A DNA stretch of 64,000 nt from Acinetobacter haemolyticus. Its GTDB lineage: Bacteria > Pseudomonadota > Gammaproteobacteria > Pseudomonadales > Moraxellaceae. The stretch's first letter is position 1, and each line of letters starts with the position of its first letter. Location: contig NZ_OVCN01000008.1 in assembly GCF_900406815.1 (NCBI RefSeq), forward strand, positions 94,624 to 158,623. The letters are read 5' to 3'. This document shows, piece by piece, positions 7,333 to 15,677 of this stretch. Position numbers and translations under genes: made by a program. The notes beneath the pieces were generated by a model that did not search any database, was not told the origin of the DNA, and was given only the letters and a program-made list of their open reading frames with translations.

Positions 7333-8679
7333 ATGTCTTCCAATATAAATATAGATGCAAAGAAAGCTACTGAAATAAAACTTTTTAGTTTCACCACTCC
7401 AGCAATGCGTGCATTCCATATGACATGGCTGGCCTTTTTCGTATGTTTCTTCGCATGGTTTGCATGTGCACCATTAATGCCAGTGATCGCTGGTGAATTT
7501 AATTTAACCAAAGCCCAAATCGCAAATATCAACATTGCAGCTGTTGCAATCACTATTGTTATTCGCCTTATCGTCGGGCCATTATGTGACAAATATGGAC
7601 CACGCAGAACTTACACTGCCCTTTTGATTCTCGGTAGCATTCCTGTGTTTGGGGTAGCGGCGGCTAACACCTACGAATCCTTTTTATTTTTCCGTCTTTT
7701 AATCGGCGCAATTGGCGCAAGCTTCGTGATTACCCAATACCATACCAGCATTATGTTCGCACCGAATGTTGTGGGTACTGCAAATGCCGCTGCGGCAGGT
7801 TGGGGAAATGCTGGCGGTGGTGCAACGCAAGCCATCATGCCACTCATTCTAGGTGCCATCATCATGTTTGGTGTTGAGCAAGCGATGGGCTGGCGTATTG
7901 CATTACTTGCTCCAGGAATCATGATGGTAATCGTGGGTATACTTTACTGGAAACTGACGCAAGATAGTCCACAAGGCAACTTTAAAGAATTACGTGAGCA
8001 AGGCATAGAAGCAGGTAATATTAAAAAAGGTGGTACAGCTATTTTAATGCAAGCCGCTCGTAATTATCGTGTTTGGGTTTTATTTACTGCTTATGCAGCA
8101 TGTTTTGGCATCGAGATTTTCATTCATAATATTGCCGCAATGTATTATGTTGACCATTTTAATATGGGCTTGAAAGAAGCCGGACTAACTGCTGGAATAT
8201 TTGGTTTACTTGCATTATTTGCTCGTGCATTGGGCGGTATTATTTCTGACAAGGTAGCTCTCAATAAAGGACTAGATGGTCGTACCCAAGTTTTGTTCTT
8301 ACTTATCTTGGGTGAAGGGCTATTTCTTATTATTTTCTCACAGATGAATGGTGTGATGCTCGCCGTACTTACAATGACAATTTTTGCTCTGTTTACCCAT
8401 ATGGCCTGTGGAGCGACTTATGCCTTAGTACCCTTTATTGACCGCGATGCACTCGGAGGTGTGGCTGGCATTATTGGTGCAGGCGGCAATGTGGGTGCTG
8501 TCGCTGCTGGATTTCTTCTGAAAGGTTTACTCGATATCCAAACTTGCCTCATGGTCCTGGGTAGTCTGGTAATTGTTGCTGCGTTTAGTGTCGTTTTGAT
8601 TCGCTTCTCAGTCGAACATAAAGAAAAAGAACAACAACTATTTGAGCAAGCTTTGCTTGAACGCAACTCCACCCCTTAA
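7333..8679 (+). CDS. Nitrate/nitrite transporter of the MFS (NarK/NasA)
   Basis: A 448-residue inner-membrane major facilitator protein with about 12 hydrophobic segments. It carries both nitrate-signature motifs of the NNP family: AGWGNAGGGATQ near residue 155 and IIGAGGNVGAVAAG near residue 380, plus the MFS loop GPLCDKYGPRR. It imports nitrate, or exchanges nitrate for nitrite. AGGAGAAGG lies just before the ATG. The sigma-54 promoter and ANTAR-type leader show that it is made for nitrogen assimilation and induced by nitrate or nitrite, not for respiration. No nitrate or nitrite reductase gene follows; the next gene is a porin. Confidence 0.9.
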   Translation: MSSNINIDAKKATEIKLFSFTTPAMRAFHMTWLAFFVCFFAWFACAPLMPVIAGEFNLTKAQIANINIAAVAITIVIRLIVGPLCDKYGPRRTYTALLILGSIPVFGVAAANTYESFLFFRLLIGAIGASFVITQYHTSIMFAPNVVGTANAAAAGWGNAGGGATQAIMPLILGAIIMFGVEQAMGWRIALLAPGIMMVIVGILYWKLTQDSPQGNFKELREQGIEAGNIKKGGTAILMQAARNYRVWVLFTAYAACFGIEIFIHNIAAMYYVDHFNMGLKEAGLTAGIFGLLALFARALGGIISDKVALNKGLDGRTQVLFLLILGEGLFLIIFSQMNGVMLAVLTMTIFALFTHMACGATYALVPFIDRDALGGVAGIIGAGGNVGAVAAGFLLKGLLDIQTCLMVLGSLVIVAAFSVVLIRFSVEHKEKEQQLFEQALLERNSTP

Positions 8680-8762
8680 TTTCACGCTGCTCATAGAAGG
8701 ATGTGTGCCTATTCACATCCTTTCAAAACCATTCATGTCTAATTTTTAACTTTAGGGGAAAT

Positions 8763-9977
8763 ATGATGAAAATCATTTCAATTTCTTTGATCACGCTCGG
8801 CTGTTTTTCTGTAACGCAGGTATTTGCCAATAGCGATTTTTTAAAAAATACTAAGCTTTCACTCGATAGTCGCTTGCGTTTCGAAATGGTTGATCAAGAC
8901 AACCCATTAAAGAAAGCTGAAGCTGCAACTTTGCGAATACGCCCTGCACTCCAAACGGGTACATGGCAAGGCTTGAGTATATATGCACAGGGCGAAGCAA
9001 ACATCGAACTCAATGATCGCTTTAATAGCACTCGAAACAGCGAAACCACCTATAGCACTGTTCCCGATCCTAAAAACTTAGATATTAATCAGTTATATTT
9101 AAATTATAACAACTCAAAATTTGACGCTCGATTAGGTCGGCAAGTTATCAATCTAGATAATCAACGTTTTATTGGCTCTGTTGGCTGGCGTCAAAATGAA
9201 CAAAGCTATGATGCGATTAGCTTAAATCTTAAAGCGGATCCAAAACTTCAGCTTTACTATGCTTATATTGAACAGGTAAATACAATTTTCGGTAGTGAAG
9301 CAGCAAAACCTGTTCCATTGAAAGCTCAAGATGGTAAACAAGATAGCCAAATCCATTTAGCACAAATTAGATATAGTTATAGTCCGCAGCTTAATGCTGT
9401 ACTTTATGGCTATTTTCTTGACTTTGAAGACCTAAATGCATGGTCAAATCAAAGCTATGGTCTTCGTTTCACAGGAAAACACAAGAACTTTCGTTATAGT
9501 GCCGAATATGCAAAACAACAGGACTATGCTGATCAGCCCTTAACATACGATACTGATTATTATGCTTTAGAACTTGGCTATCAAGTTTCTGAACAGTCGC
9601 CGCTTGGTGAGGTTGCGATCGGTTATGAAGTTTTAAGTAGTGACGAGGGGAAGATTGCTTTTCAAACCCCACTTGCAACTAAACATCGTTTTAATGGTTG
9701 GAGTGACCTGTTCTTAAATACACCAGCCAATGGTTTACGTGATCTTTATATCAGCTCAAGTTTTAATATATTAAGTAAAGGCAAATTGACAACCGAGCTG
9801 CATTATTACCGTAGTGACATAAAAGGATTAGACTATGGACAAGAATTTTCTCTATCTTATGCCCATCCACTTGCGATAAAAGGTTTATCGGGTTTGGCTA
9901 AATTTTCCAGCTATCAAGCCGAAGATTTTGGTGTGGACACTGAAAAACTTTGGTTACAATTGGATTATAAATTTTAG
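8763..9977 (+). CDS. Outer-membrane porin, alginate-export-like family
   Basis: A 404-residue protein with a signal peptide (ISLITLGCFSVTQVFA) and a long run of alternating beta-strand sequence ending in LWLQLDYKF, a terminal Phe typical of outer-membrane barrels. Strands such as DARLGRQVINLDNQRFIGSVGWRQ resemble the alginate-export porin family. AGGGGA at 8753-8758 supports the ATG at 8763. It begins 83 bases after the nitrate transporter in the same direction with no terminator between, so it is probably co-transcribed and may be the outer-membrane route for nitrate. That link is inferred from position. Confidence 0.7.
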   Translation: MMKIISISLITLGCFSVTQVFANSDFLKNTKLSLDSRLRFEMVDQDNPLKKAEAATLRIRPALQTGTWQGLSIYAQGEANIELNDRFNSTRNSETTYSTVPDPKNLDINQLYLNYNNSKFDARLGRQVINLDNQRFIGSVGWRQNEQSYDAISLNLKADPKLQLYYAYIEQVNTIFGSEAAKPVPLKAQDGKQDSQIHLAQIRYSYSPQLNAVLYGYFLDFEDLNAWSNQSYGLRFTGKHKNFRYSAEYAKQQDYADQPLTYDTDYYALELGYQVSEQSPLGEVAIGYEVLSSDEGKIAFQTPLATKHRFNGWSDLFLNTPANGLRDLYISSSFNILSKGKLTTELHYYRSDIKGLDYGQEFSLSYAHPLAIKGLSGLAKFSSYQAEDFGVDTEKLWLQLDYKF

Positions 9978-10076
9978 AAAAAACTTTTATTGCTGATTCA
10001 ACAAGTTAAATTAGATGGCATCAAATCTACGGAAATTGTCATCAAATTATCAAATTTGGATGATGTAATAAAAAAT

Positions 10077-10114
10077 AAAAAGCCTGTTGATCACTAAGAT
10101 CAACAGGCTTTTTT
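10077..10114. terminator. Bidirectional terminator between the porin and the HtrA protease
   Basis: GCCTGTTGATC (10082-10092) pairs perfectly with GATCAACAGGC (10098-10108) around a 5-base loop, with an A-run before and a T-run after. It serves the two convergent genes. Confidence 0.95.
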
Positions 10115-10152
10115 CTTAAGGATGATTAATCAACAATTCTAACGTCAAAGGA

Positions 10153-11334
10153 TTACTGACCTTTCGGTAAGGGAATATATTGAGATTGAGTATTTTGCTG
10201 AACTTTGCGCTCTCCAACCTTCACTTCCAACTTCTGCTGCTTACCATCACGCTCAACAATAATATCAATCATGTTCTCAGGAGCTTGTAATGCAACATAA
10301 TTAATTAAATGCGAAGCTGAAGAAATCTGCTCATCATTGACTTGAATAATCGTATCACCACGTTTCACTCCAGCCTGATCAGCAGGTCCTCCACGTAAAA
10401 CATCTGCAACCAAAACCCCAATCGGTTTTGCAGTCAGTACATCTTCATTTAAATTGTTTGGAATTAAACTGATTCCTAACCAACCACGCACAACTCGCCC
10501 ATCTTTTAGGATCGAGTTTAATACCTGCTGACACACCTTCGCAGGAATGGCGAAACCAATTCCAAGTGAACCACCAGACTGGGAGAAAATCGCAGTATTT
10601 ACACCGATTAGATTACCTGCAACATCTATCAAAGCCCCACCCGAGTTACCAGGATTGATCGCGGCATCTGTTTGAATAAAATCTTCATAGGTATTAATAC
10701 CTAAATCTGAACGACCCGTTGCAGAAATAATTCCTTGAGTAACTGTTTGCCCGACACCAAATGGATTCCCAATTGCCAATACAACGTCACCCACCTCATT
10801 ACCACTTAACTTAAATGGTAATACTGGCAACTTATCCAACTCAATTTTGATCACTGCTAAATCTGTGTCTGGATCTGTACCAATGACTGTCGCTTCTGCG
10901 CGACGTCCATCATATAAAGCAACTACGATTTGCTCTGCTTGTGCGATCACATGGTTATTTGTCAAGATATAACCATCTGCACGCACGATCACGCCTGAGC
11001 CTAAACTGTTTTCATTTTTTGGTTGCTGAGGGATCTGATTACCAAAAAACTCACGAAATACAGGATCATTTAACAAGGGATGATTCGGCTGTTTGATTTT
11101 TTGAGTGGTAAAAATATTCACCACCGCAGGTGCCGCCACTTTAACCGCAGCATTGTAAGAAACTACCCCGCCCATGCGATTTGTATCGACTAAGGGCTCA
11201 ACCTTTTCTGCGGGCATTTTCACACCATCTGACGCTATTGTTGGTTTCGGCTGATGTGATTTTTGCCAAGCGAGAAAGCTAAATATAACGACGATGAGTA
11301 ATACCCAAGGTAACCATGTAAATGCACGGCGCAC
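10153..11334 (-). CDS. HtrA-family periplasmic serine protease, DegS/AlgW type
   Basis: A 393-residue protein with one N-terminal membrane anchor (residues 8-22), a trypsin-like domain and a single PDZ domain (about residues 285-375). The catalytic triad is H128 (TNNHV), D158 (TDLAVIK) and S231 (GNSGGAL). One membrane anchor and one PDZ fit DegS/AlgW, the site-1 protease of envelope stress signalling, more than the two-PDZ DegP. The start is GTG at 11334, with AGAGG nine bases upstream. It stands alone between a terminator and the divergent Nif3-like gene. Whether the local target is an RseA-type anti-sigma factor cannot be told from this window. Confidence 0.88.
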   Translation of the reverse strand: MRRAFTWLPWVLLIVVIFSFLAWQKSHQPKPTIASDGVKMPAEKVEPLVDTNRMGGVVSYNAAVKVAAPAVVNIFTTQKIKQPNHPLLNDPVFREFFGNQIPQQPKNENSLGSGVIVRADGYILTNNHVIAQAEQIVVALYDGRRAEATVIGTDPDTDLAVIKIELDKLPVLPFKLSGNEVGDVVLAIGNPFGVGQTVTQGIISATGRSDLGINTYEDFIQTDAAINPGNSGGALIDVAGNLIGVNTAIFSQSGGSLGIGFAIPAKVCQQVLNSILKDGRVVRGWLGISLIPNNLNEDVLTAKPIGVLVADVLRGGPADQAGVKRGDTIIQVNDEQISSASHLINYVALQAPENMIDIIVERDGKQQKLEVKVGERKVQQNTQSQYIPLPKGQ

Positions 11335-11527
11335 GTTTATTATCCTCTAGGCGAAATTATGTTATGAACAAATTATTAATCTGTTTTAAGAACAGGAAAT
11401 TTCCATCATTGTAATGTAAATTACTTAAAAACAATGCAAAAGTTAAAAAAGTTTTGTCTAGCTTTAGTTACATTAAAAAGTATGTTTTTATTGACAGCTA
11501 TAAAATGTAAATCATTTGAGGAATTCC

Positions 11528-12286
11528 ATGGCTAATTTGCATGACATTGTGCAATGGTGTAATCAAACTTTAAAATCAAGCGAATTTAAAGATTATGCGC
11601 CAAATGGCTTACAAATCGAAGGTAAGCTTGATGTAAATAAAATTATATGTGCTGTCACAGCTTCAGAAGACGCAATTGATGCGGCTATTGCCCAACAAGC
11701 AGATGCTTTACTGGTGCATCATGGCTATTTTTGGAAAGGTGAGCCCTACCCCATTACAGGTATGCGCGGTAATCGCATTAAAAAATTGATCCAAAATAAT
11801 ATTTCACTCATTGCCTATCACCTTCCTTTAGACGCTCATCCAACCTTAGGAAATAATGCAGCTATTGCTGATTTAATTGGTCTACGCAACATAGAAGCTT
11901 TAGATCCAGCAGAAAAACATCCAATCGGCAATATTGGTTATTTGGATAATGCAATAAGCCCTGAGCAATTCAAAGAAAAGTTGCAAACAATTTTTGATTT
12001 TTCTATTTTACACTTGCCTTGCAATAAAACCACGATTCAAAAAATAGGTTTCTGTACAGGTGGAGCACAAGACTTTATCGACAAAGCAGCTCAGGAAAAT
12101 TGTGATGCTTATATTTCAGGCGAAGTAAGTGAGCGTACTTTTTATCAAGCTAAAGAGTTAGGTGTGCATTATTTTGCATGCGGACACCATGCAACCGAGC
12201 GTTATGGTGTGCAGCGTTTAGCTGAAGCGATTGCAAATCAATTTTCGATTCAGACTGAATATTTTGAATTAAATAATCCGATTTAA
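11528..12286 (+). CDS. Nif3-like dinuclear metal centre protein (YbgI family)
   Basis: A 252-residue member of the NIF3/YbgI/DUF34 family, a conserved cytosolic protein that binds two metal ions. The ligand motifs are seen: LLVHHGYFWKG near residue 65, an ITAYHLPLDAH-like segment (LIAYHLPLDAH) and the C-terminal FACGHHATERYG. TGAGGA at 11517-11522 supports the ATG at 11528 over an earlier TTG. The biochemical role is unsettled; GTP cyclohydrolase-like and metal-handling roles have been proposed for the family. It diverges from the HtrA protease gene. Confidence 0.92.
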   Translation: MANLHDIVQWCNQTLKSSEFKDYAPNGLQIEGKLDVNKIICAVTASEDAIDAAIAQQADALLVHHGYFWKGEPYPITGMRGNRIKKLIQNNISLIAYHLPLDAHPTLGNNAAIADLIGLRNIEALDPAEKHPIGNIGYLDNAISPEQFKEKLQTIFDFSILHLPCNKTTIQKIGFCTGGAQDFIDKAAQENCDAYISGEVSERTFYQAKELGVHYFACGHHATERYGVQRLAEAIANQFSIQTEYFELNNPI

Positions 12287-12430
12287 TTACATTGAGAATT
12301 CCGATTTAATTTATTGTTTTTAATTCACGTTTTATTGTATATCGTTCTTTAAAAGGCTGTCCTATTCGCTTTAGAATCATTTACAATAGAGCCACTTAAT
12401 GTAAAACCCAGCAAATGCAAGGATTGAAAC

Positions 12431-13057
12431 ATGACAACCATTACTTTACCTGCACTTCCATATGGCTATGATGATTTAGCACCACATATTACACGTGAAA
12501 CTTTAGAATATCATCACGACAAACATCATAATACTTATGTTGTTAACTTAAATAACTTAATCAAAGGTACCGACCTTGAAGGTAAAACTTTAGAAGAAAT
12601 CATTAAAGCATCTGCTGGTGATGCATCTAAAGCTGGTATTTTCAATAATGCTGCACAAGTATGGAATCATACATTCTACTGGAACAGCATGAAACCAAAT
12701 GGTGGCGGCAAACCAACTGGTGCAATTGCAGCTAAGATTGATGAAGCATTTGGTAGCTATGAAAAATTTGCAGAAGAATTTACTGCTGCTGCAACCACTC
12801 AATTCGGTTCTGGTTGGGCTTGGTTAGTTGCTGATGAAGTAAATGGTAAATTATCAATTACTAAAACTGCGAATGCAGACACACCTCTTGCTCATGGTCA
12901 AATTGCAGTATTGACGATTGACGTTTGGGAACATGCTTACTACATCGATTTCCGTAACTTACGTCCTAAATACATCGCAACTTTCTTAGAAAGCTTAGTG
13001 AACTGGGACTACGCAAATGCAAAACTTGCAGGTCAACCAGCAGGTGTAGAGAAATAA
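12431..13057 (+). CDS. sodB: Superoxide dismutase, iron type
   Basis: Converts superoxide to peroxide and oxygen in the cytoplasm. Metal ligands are H28 (EYHH), H80 (WNHTFYW), D164 and H168 (DVWEHAYY). Gln76 in AAQVWNH is the residue typical of the iron enzyme. The length of 208 residues is slightly above E. coli SodB because of a C-terminal tail. AAGGATTG lies before the ATG. A clear terminator follows, and the gene is a single-gene unit before the tRNA-Asn cluster. Confidence 0.97.
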   Translation: MTTITLPALPYGYDDLAPHITRETLEYHHDKHHNTYVVNLNNLIKGTDLEGKTLEEIIKASAGDASKAGIFNNAAQVWNHTFYWNSMKPNGGGKPTGAIAAKIDEAFGSYEKFAEEFTAAATTQFGSGWAWLVADEVNGKLSITKTANADTPLAHGQIAVLTIDVWEHAYYIDFRNLRPKYIATFLESLVNWDYANAKLAGQPAGVEK

Positions 13058-13075
13058 TCTTTTATTTCTTGCATA

Positions 13076-13103
13076 AAAACTGCCCACCTCGGGCAGTTTT
13101 TTT
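13076..13103 (+). terminator. Terminator of sodB
   Basis: AAAACTGCCC (13076-13085), loop ACCTC, GGGCAGTTTT (13091-13100) and a T-run. Confidence 0.95.
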
Positions 13104-13164
13104 ATAAATAAAATCCGAAAAGAATATTTATCAAGCAAACGATTCATTTTATTTACTATTCTTG

Positions 13165-13193
13165 TTGACGCATGAATATTTCATGCCTAAAAT
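13165..13193 (+). promoter_or_regulatory. Promoter of the tRNA-Asn cluster
   Basis: TTGACG and TAAAAT with a 17-base spacer, followed by a GC-rich discriminator (GCGC) usual for stable RNA promoters. Confidence 0.8.
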
Positions 13194-13204
13194 GCGCATC
13201 AGAT

Positions 13205-13280
13205 TCTCCAATAGCTCAGTCGGTAGAGCGACGGACTGTTAATCCGCAGGTCCCTGGTTCGAGCCCAGGTTGGAGAGCCA
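13205..13280 (+). tRNA. tRNA-Asn (GTT), copy 1
   Basis: A 76-base gene with anticodon GTT in ACTGTTAATC, a normal D-arm and TTCGAGCC T-loop, and an encoded CCA. The acceptor stem is TCTCCAA with TTGGAGA. It differs from the other two copies only at acceptor pair 6-67 (A-T here, C-G there). Confidence 0.97.
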
Positions 13281-13286
13281 AGCTAA

Positions 13287-13362
13287 TCTCCCATAGCTCA
13301 GTCGGTAGAGCGACGGACTGTTAATCCGCAGGTCCCTGGTTCGAGCCCAGGTGGGAGAGCCA
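13287..13362 (+). tRNA. tRNA-Asn (GTT), copy 2
   Basis: 76 bases with anticodon GTT and an encoded CCA. The acceptor stem is TCTCCCA with TGGGAGA. It lies six bases after copy 1 in the same transcript. Confidence 0.97.
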
Positions 13363-13380
13363 AATTCTTAAATGAATAGC

Positions 13381-13409
13381 TTGACCGTTAAAAGCGACAT
13401 GCATAAAAT
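13381..13409 (+). promoter_or_regulatory. Second promoter, in front of tRNA-Asn copy 3
   Basis: TTGACC and TAAAAT with a 17-base spacer. The bases around the -10 box and up to the tRNA resemble those before copy 1, which suggests that a promoter and gene unit was duplicated. Confidence 0.75.
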
Positions 13410-13421
13410 GCATATCCAGAT

Positions 13422-13497
13422 TCTCCCATAGCTCAGTCGGTAGAGCGACGGACTGTTAATCCGCAGGTCCCTGGTTCGAGCCCAGGTGGGAGAGCCA
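13422..13497 (+). tRNA. tRNA-Asn (GTT), copy 3
   Basis: 76 bases, identical to copy 2, with anticodon GTT and encoded CCA. It has its own upstream promoter and is followed by a terminator. Confidence 0.97.
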
Positions 13498-13505
13498 AGA
13501 TTCTA

Positions 13506-13535
13506 AAAACCCACTCTTTTCGAGTGGGTTTTTTA
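13506..13535 (+). terminator. Terminator of the tRNA-Asn cluster
   Basis: AAAACCCACTC (13506-13516), loop TTTTC, GAGTGGGTTTT (13522-13532) and a T-run. Confidence 0.95.
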
Positions 13536-13552
13536 TTGACACCTAATTTAAA

Positions 13553-13993
13553 ATGTTTGAATCCAGTCAGCCCATATTTTTATTTATTGGTAGTATTAGC
13601 GCCCTACTTTTATTGGTTAGTTGCTTACGCCCATATTTTTTCAAACAAGAGTTTTTTGCTCGCCCTGTCATCACTAATTTTGAATCACAAATGTTTTTAA
13701 GGTTGCAGCAAGCTTTTCCGCGACATCATATATTGGCGCAGGTTGCTTTTAGCGCCTTGATTACCAGTGATCATTATAAAATTCGGAGCCGCTTTAATCG
13801 TAAAGTCACAGACTTTGTAATTTTAGACAAAGATATGCAAGTGATTGCAATTATAGAGTTGGATGATCCTAGTCACATTGGTAAAGAAGTAGAAGATAAA
13901 AAGCGTGATGACATGTTGCAACAAGCAGGTTATTTTGTGCAACGCTACACGCAAATCCCATCTATAAAGCAATTACAGATGGATATTCGCTAG
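13553..13993 (+). CDS. DUF2726 family membrane-anchored protein
   Basis: A 146-residue protein with one N-terminal membrane segment (about residues 8-24) and a DUF2726 domain. The domain shows VTDFVILDKDMQVIAIIELDD followed by a K-K-R-D segment, a layout like that of PD-(D/E)XK nuclease folds. DUF2726 proteins have no settled function; nuclease-like activity is only a fold-based guess. There is no good ribosome-binding site and the ATG comes soon after the tRNA terminator. It converges with a small membrane protein gene. Confidence 0.75.
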   Translation: MFESSQPIFLFIGSISALLLLVSCLRPYFFKQEFFARPVITNFESQMFLRLQQAFPRHHILAQVAFSALITSDHYKIRSRFNRKVTDFVILDKDMQVIAIIELDDPSHIGKEVEDKKRDDMLQQAGYFVQRYTQIPSIKQLQMDIR

Positions 13994-14010
13994 ACTAAAC
14001 CAATGGGGAG

Positions 14011-14220
14011 TTATTCTTCCAAAGTCGCAGCTTGCTCTGCATTTTTCTGTTGTTCAAATCTTTTTGCTATTTCAGCACGTTGCTGCTCATACTCTCTTTT
14101 GGTTTTAGCATCACTTTTCGCTGCTAGAAAAGCCATCCCAATGATAAAAATTGGAATCAACAAACCCAATCCCATCAATACCCAAGGTACAGATCTTTTT
14201 TCAACAGCATTTTGACTCAT
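14011..14220 (-). CDS. Small single-pass membrane protein
   Basis: A 69-residue protein with one hydrophobic segment (VLMGLGLLIPIFIIGMAFLAA, residues about 14-34) and a charged helical tail rich in Lys, Glu and Gln that may form a coiled coil. The ATG at 14220 is preferred over a TTG four codons earlier. I do not recognise the family, and function is unknown. It lies just downstream of the lipase terminator and converges with the DUF2726 gene. Confidence 0.6.
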   Translation of the reverse strand: MSQNAVEKRSVPWVLMGLGLLIPIFIIGMAFLAAKSDAKTKREYEQQRAEIAKRFEQQKNAEQAATLEE

Positions 14221-14266
14221 AGCCGATTCCAAAAAGTAATATTTAAAGTGGCCCCACTATAACAAA

Positions 14267-14294
14267 AAAAGAGCCTCGATAAAGAGGCTCTTTT
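14267..14294 (-). terminator. Terminator after the lipoprotein lipase
   Basis: GAGCCTC (14271-14277), loop GATAAA, GAGGCTC (14284-14290), flanked by A-run and T-run. On the minus strand it ends the lipase transcript. Confidence 0.92.
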
Positions 14295-14307
14295 AATAAC
14301 CAAGGAA

Positions 14308-15567
14308 CTATTGGGCTGGCATATTTTGCTTAATGAACTGTACTAACTCTCCACTCTCGTTTGCGGCAAGAATTGCTCCAGTATGTGATCCATTCACAAC
14401 AGGATTGGCAGGGCTAGGTACAATATCAACAGCCTTTAAAGCCACATCTGTTCCAGAGTCATACATTGCTTTGTACAATGCTTCTGTAATTACATATGGA
14501 ACATTTGTATCGTATACACCTTGGATAATATAAATAGGCTTATCCAATTTTTTGGTTGTTGGCTGACTATAGTCCGTTAAAAATTTTTGAATTGTAGCAT
14601 CTTTCTGGAAGGCTTCAGCATTTATACCTGGATACTCTGTTACCTTAGCTGTTGGATTTTCCTCAATATAAGCTTGAATATCATCTTTATAAACATCCAC
14701 CAGTTCTGATAAGCATTCTTGTTTTGCCAAGCCAGCAATTTCTTTAGCCTTATCGCTACCAAACATTGTTTGATAGTTGAATGAAGGTTCGTAAGCGGTA
14801 ATCCCCACACCAGCCAAAGCAGCATAAGACAGCAAAGTCGCATAAGTATCAATCGCAGCAGATTGTGGCAATAAATTAATTGCTGTCGGAGCCACTTCCA
14901 AAATTATTTTACCCAAACTTGATGCTGGAGCTCCTGCAATCGCTCCTTTATAAGTTGCATCATTATTTGCATATTCAGCTATTCCCAAGGATGCTTGACC
15001 ACCTTGTGATTGCCCTACAGACATCCATGAACCTTGCAATTGATTACCATAGTGTTCTTTAGCTGCTTTAACCGCATATAATGCCGAACGAGCTTGGCTT
15101 GGAATATTTAGATAAGGATGCTCACCCTCACCTCCTAGCCCTTCATAATCAGGTGCAACAATTACATACCCCTGCTCTAACAGGTTCTTTGCGGTATAGT
15201 TTTTAAAATTAGTATTTAATGGAGTATTGGTTGGTGCACATTTATCCGCAACGCCTAAAGTACCATGAGCCCAAACTACAACTCTATAACCATCCTTAGG
15301 TTTTGCAATTTTTGGAAAAAATACCAAAGCAGAAGTTTCAACTGTCTTCCCCAGTACATTTGGCATTTTATAATTCATTACTTTGATAGAGCTGGCCGCA
15401 CTTAAGTCAACTAGACCTTCTGATTCAAAAGTATAAGAAGTTTCAGAAACAAATGATTTACTGTTCTGATCAACTTTTGAGTTTGAATCATTATCATCAT
15501 TACATGCTGATAGAAATAATGCTGAAATAGAGAACGTTACCGCCAAAGCAATATTTGACCGTTTCAT
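14308..15567 (-). CDS. Lipoprotein lipase/esterase, alpha/beta hydrolase
   Basis: A 419-residue alpha/beta hydrolase of the secretory-lipase type. The signal peptide ends in a lipobox, LSAC, with Cys22 as the lipidation site, so it should be anchored to the outer membrane. The nucleophile is S187 in GQSQGG; likely acid and base are D353 (GVYDTNVPY) and H395 (NGSHTG). HGTLG near residue 101 is the oxyanion region. It should cleave ester bonds of lipids or small esters; the substrate is not visible. It is a single-gene unit with terminators on both sides. Confidence 0.85.
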   Translation of the reverse strand: MKRSNIALAVTFSISALFLSACNDDNDSNSKVDQNSKSFVSETSYTFESEGLVDLSAASSIKVMNYKMPNVLGKTVETSALVFFPKIAKPKDGYRVVVWAHGTLGVADKCAPTNTPLNTNFKNYTAKNLLEQGYVIVAPDYEGLGGEGEHPYLNIPSQARSALYAVKAAKEHYGNQLQGSWMSVGQSQGGQASLGIAEYANNDATYKGAIAGAPASSLGKIILEVAPTAINLLPQSAAIDTYATLLSYAALAGVGITAYEPSFNYQTMFGSDKAKEIAGLAKQECLSELVDVYKDDIQAYIEENPTAKVTEYPGINAEAFQKDATIQKFLTDYSQPTTKKLDKPIYIIQGVYDTNVPYVITEALYKAMYDSGTDVALKAVDIVPSPANPVVNGSHTGAILAANESGELVQFIKQNMPAQ

Positions 15568-15635
15568 AAAATATCCTTTTAGTCTTTGTCATTTTTTTGT
15601 ACATGAAACTACATGCGCTTCTATTAAGGCATAAA

Positions 15636-15661
15636 AAAAGTGCCCTGCATAGGACACTTTT
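15636..15661 (-). terminator. Terminator of ubiCA
   Basis: AAAAGTGCCC pairs with GGACACTTTT (one mismatch) around a 6-base loop, with an A-run on the plus strand that is a T-run in the minus transcript. Confidence 0.8.
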
Positions 15662-15677
15662 CAACTAATAAGTCATT

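Noticed and set aside
13205..13497. Regularly spaced near-identical repeats that could look like a CRISPR array
   Set aside because: They are 76-base tRNA-Asn genes with intact cloverleaf, not short repeats with unique spacers.
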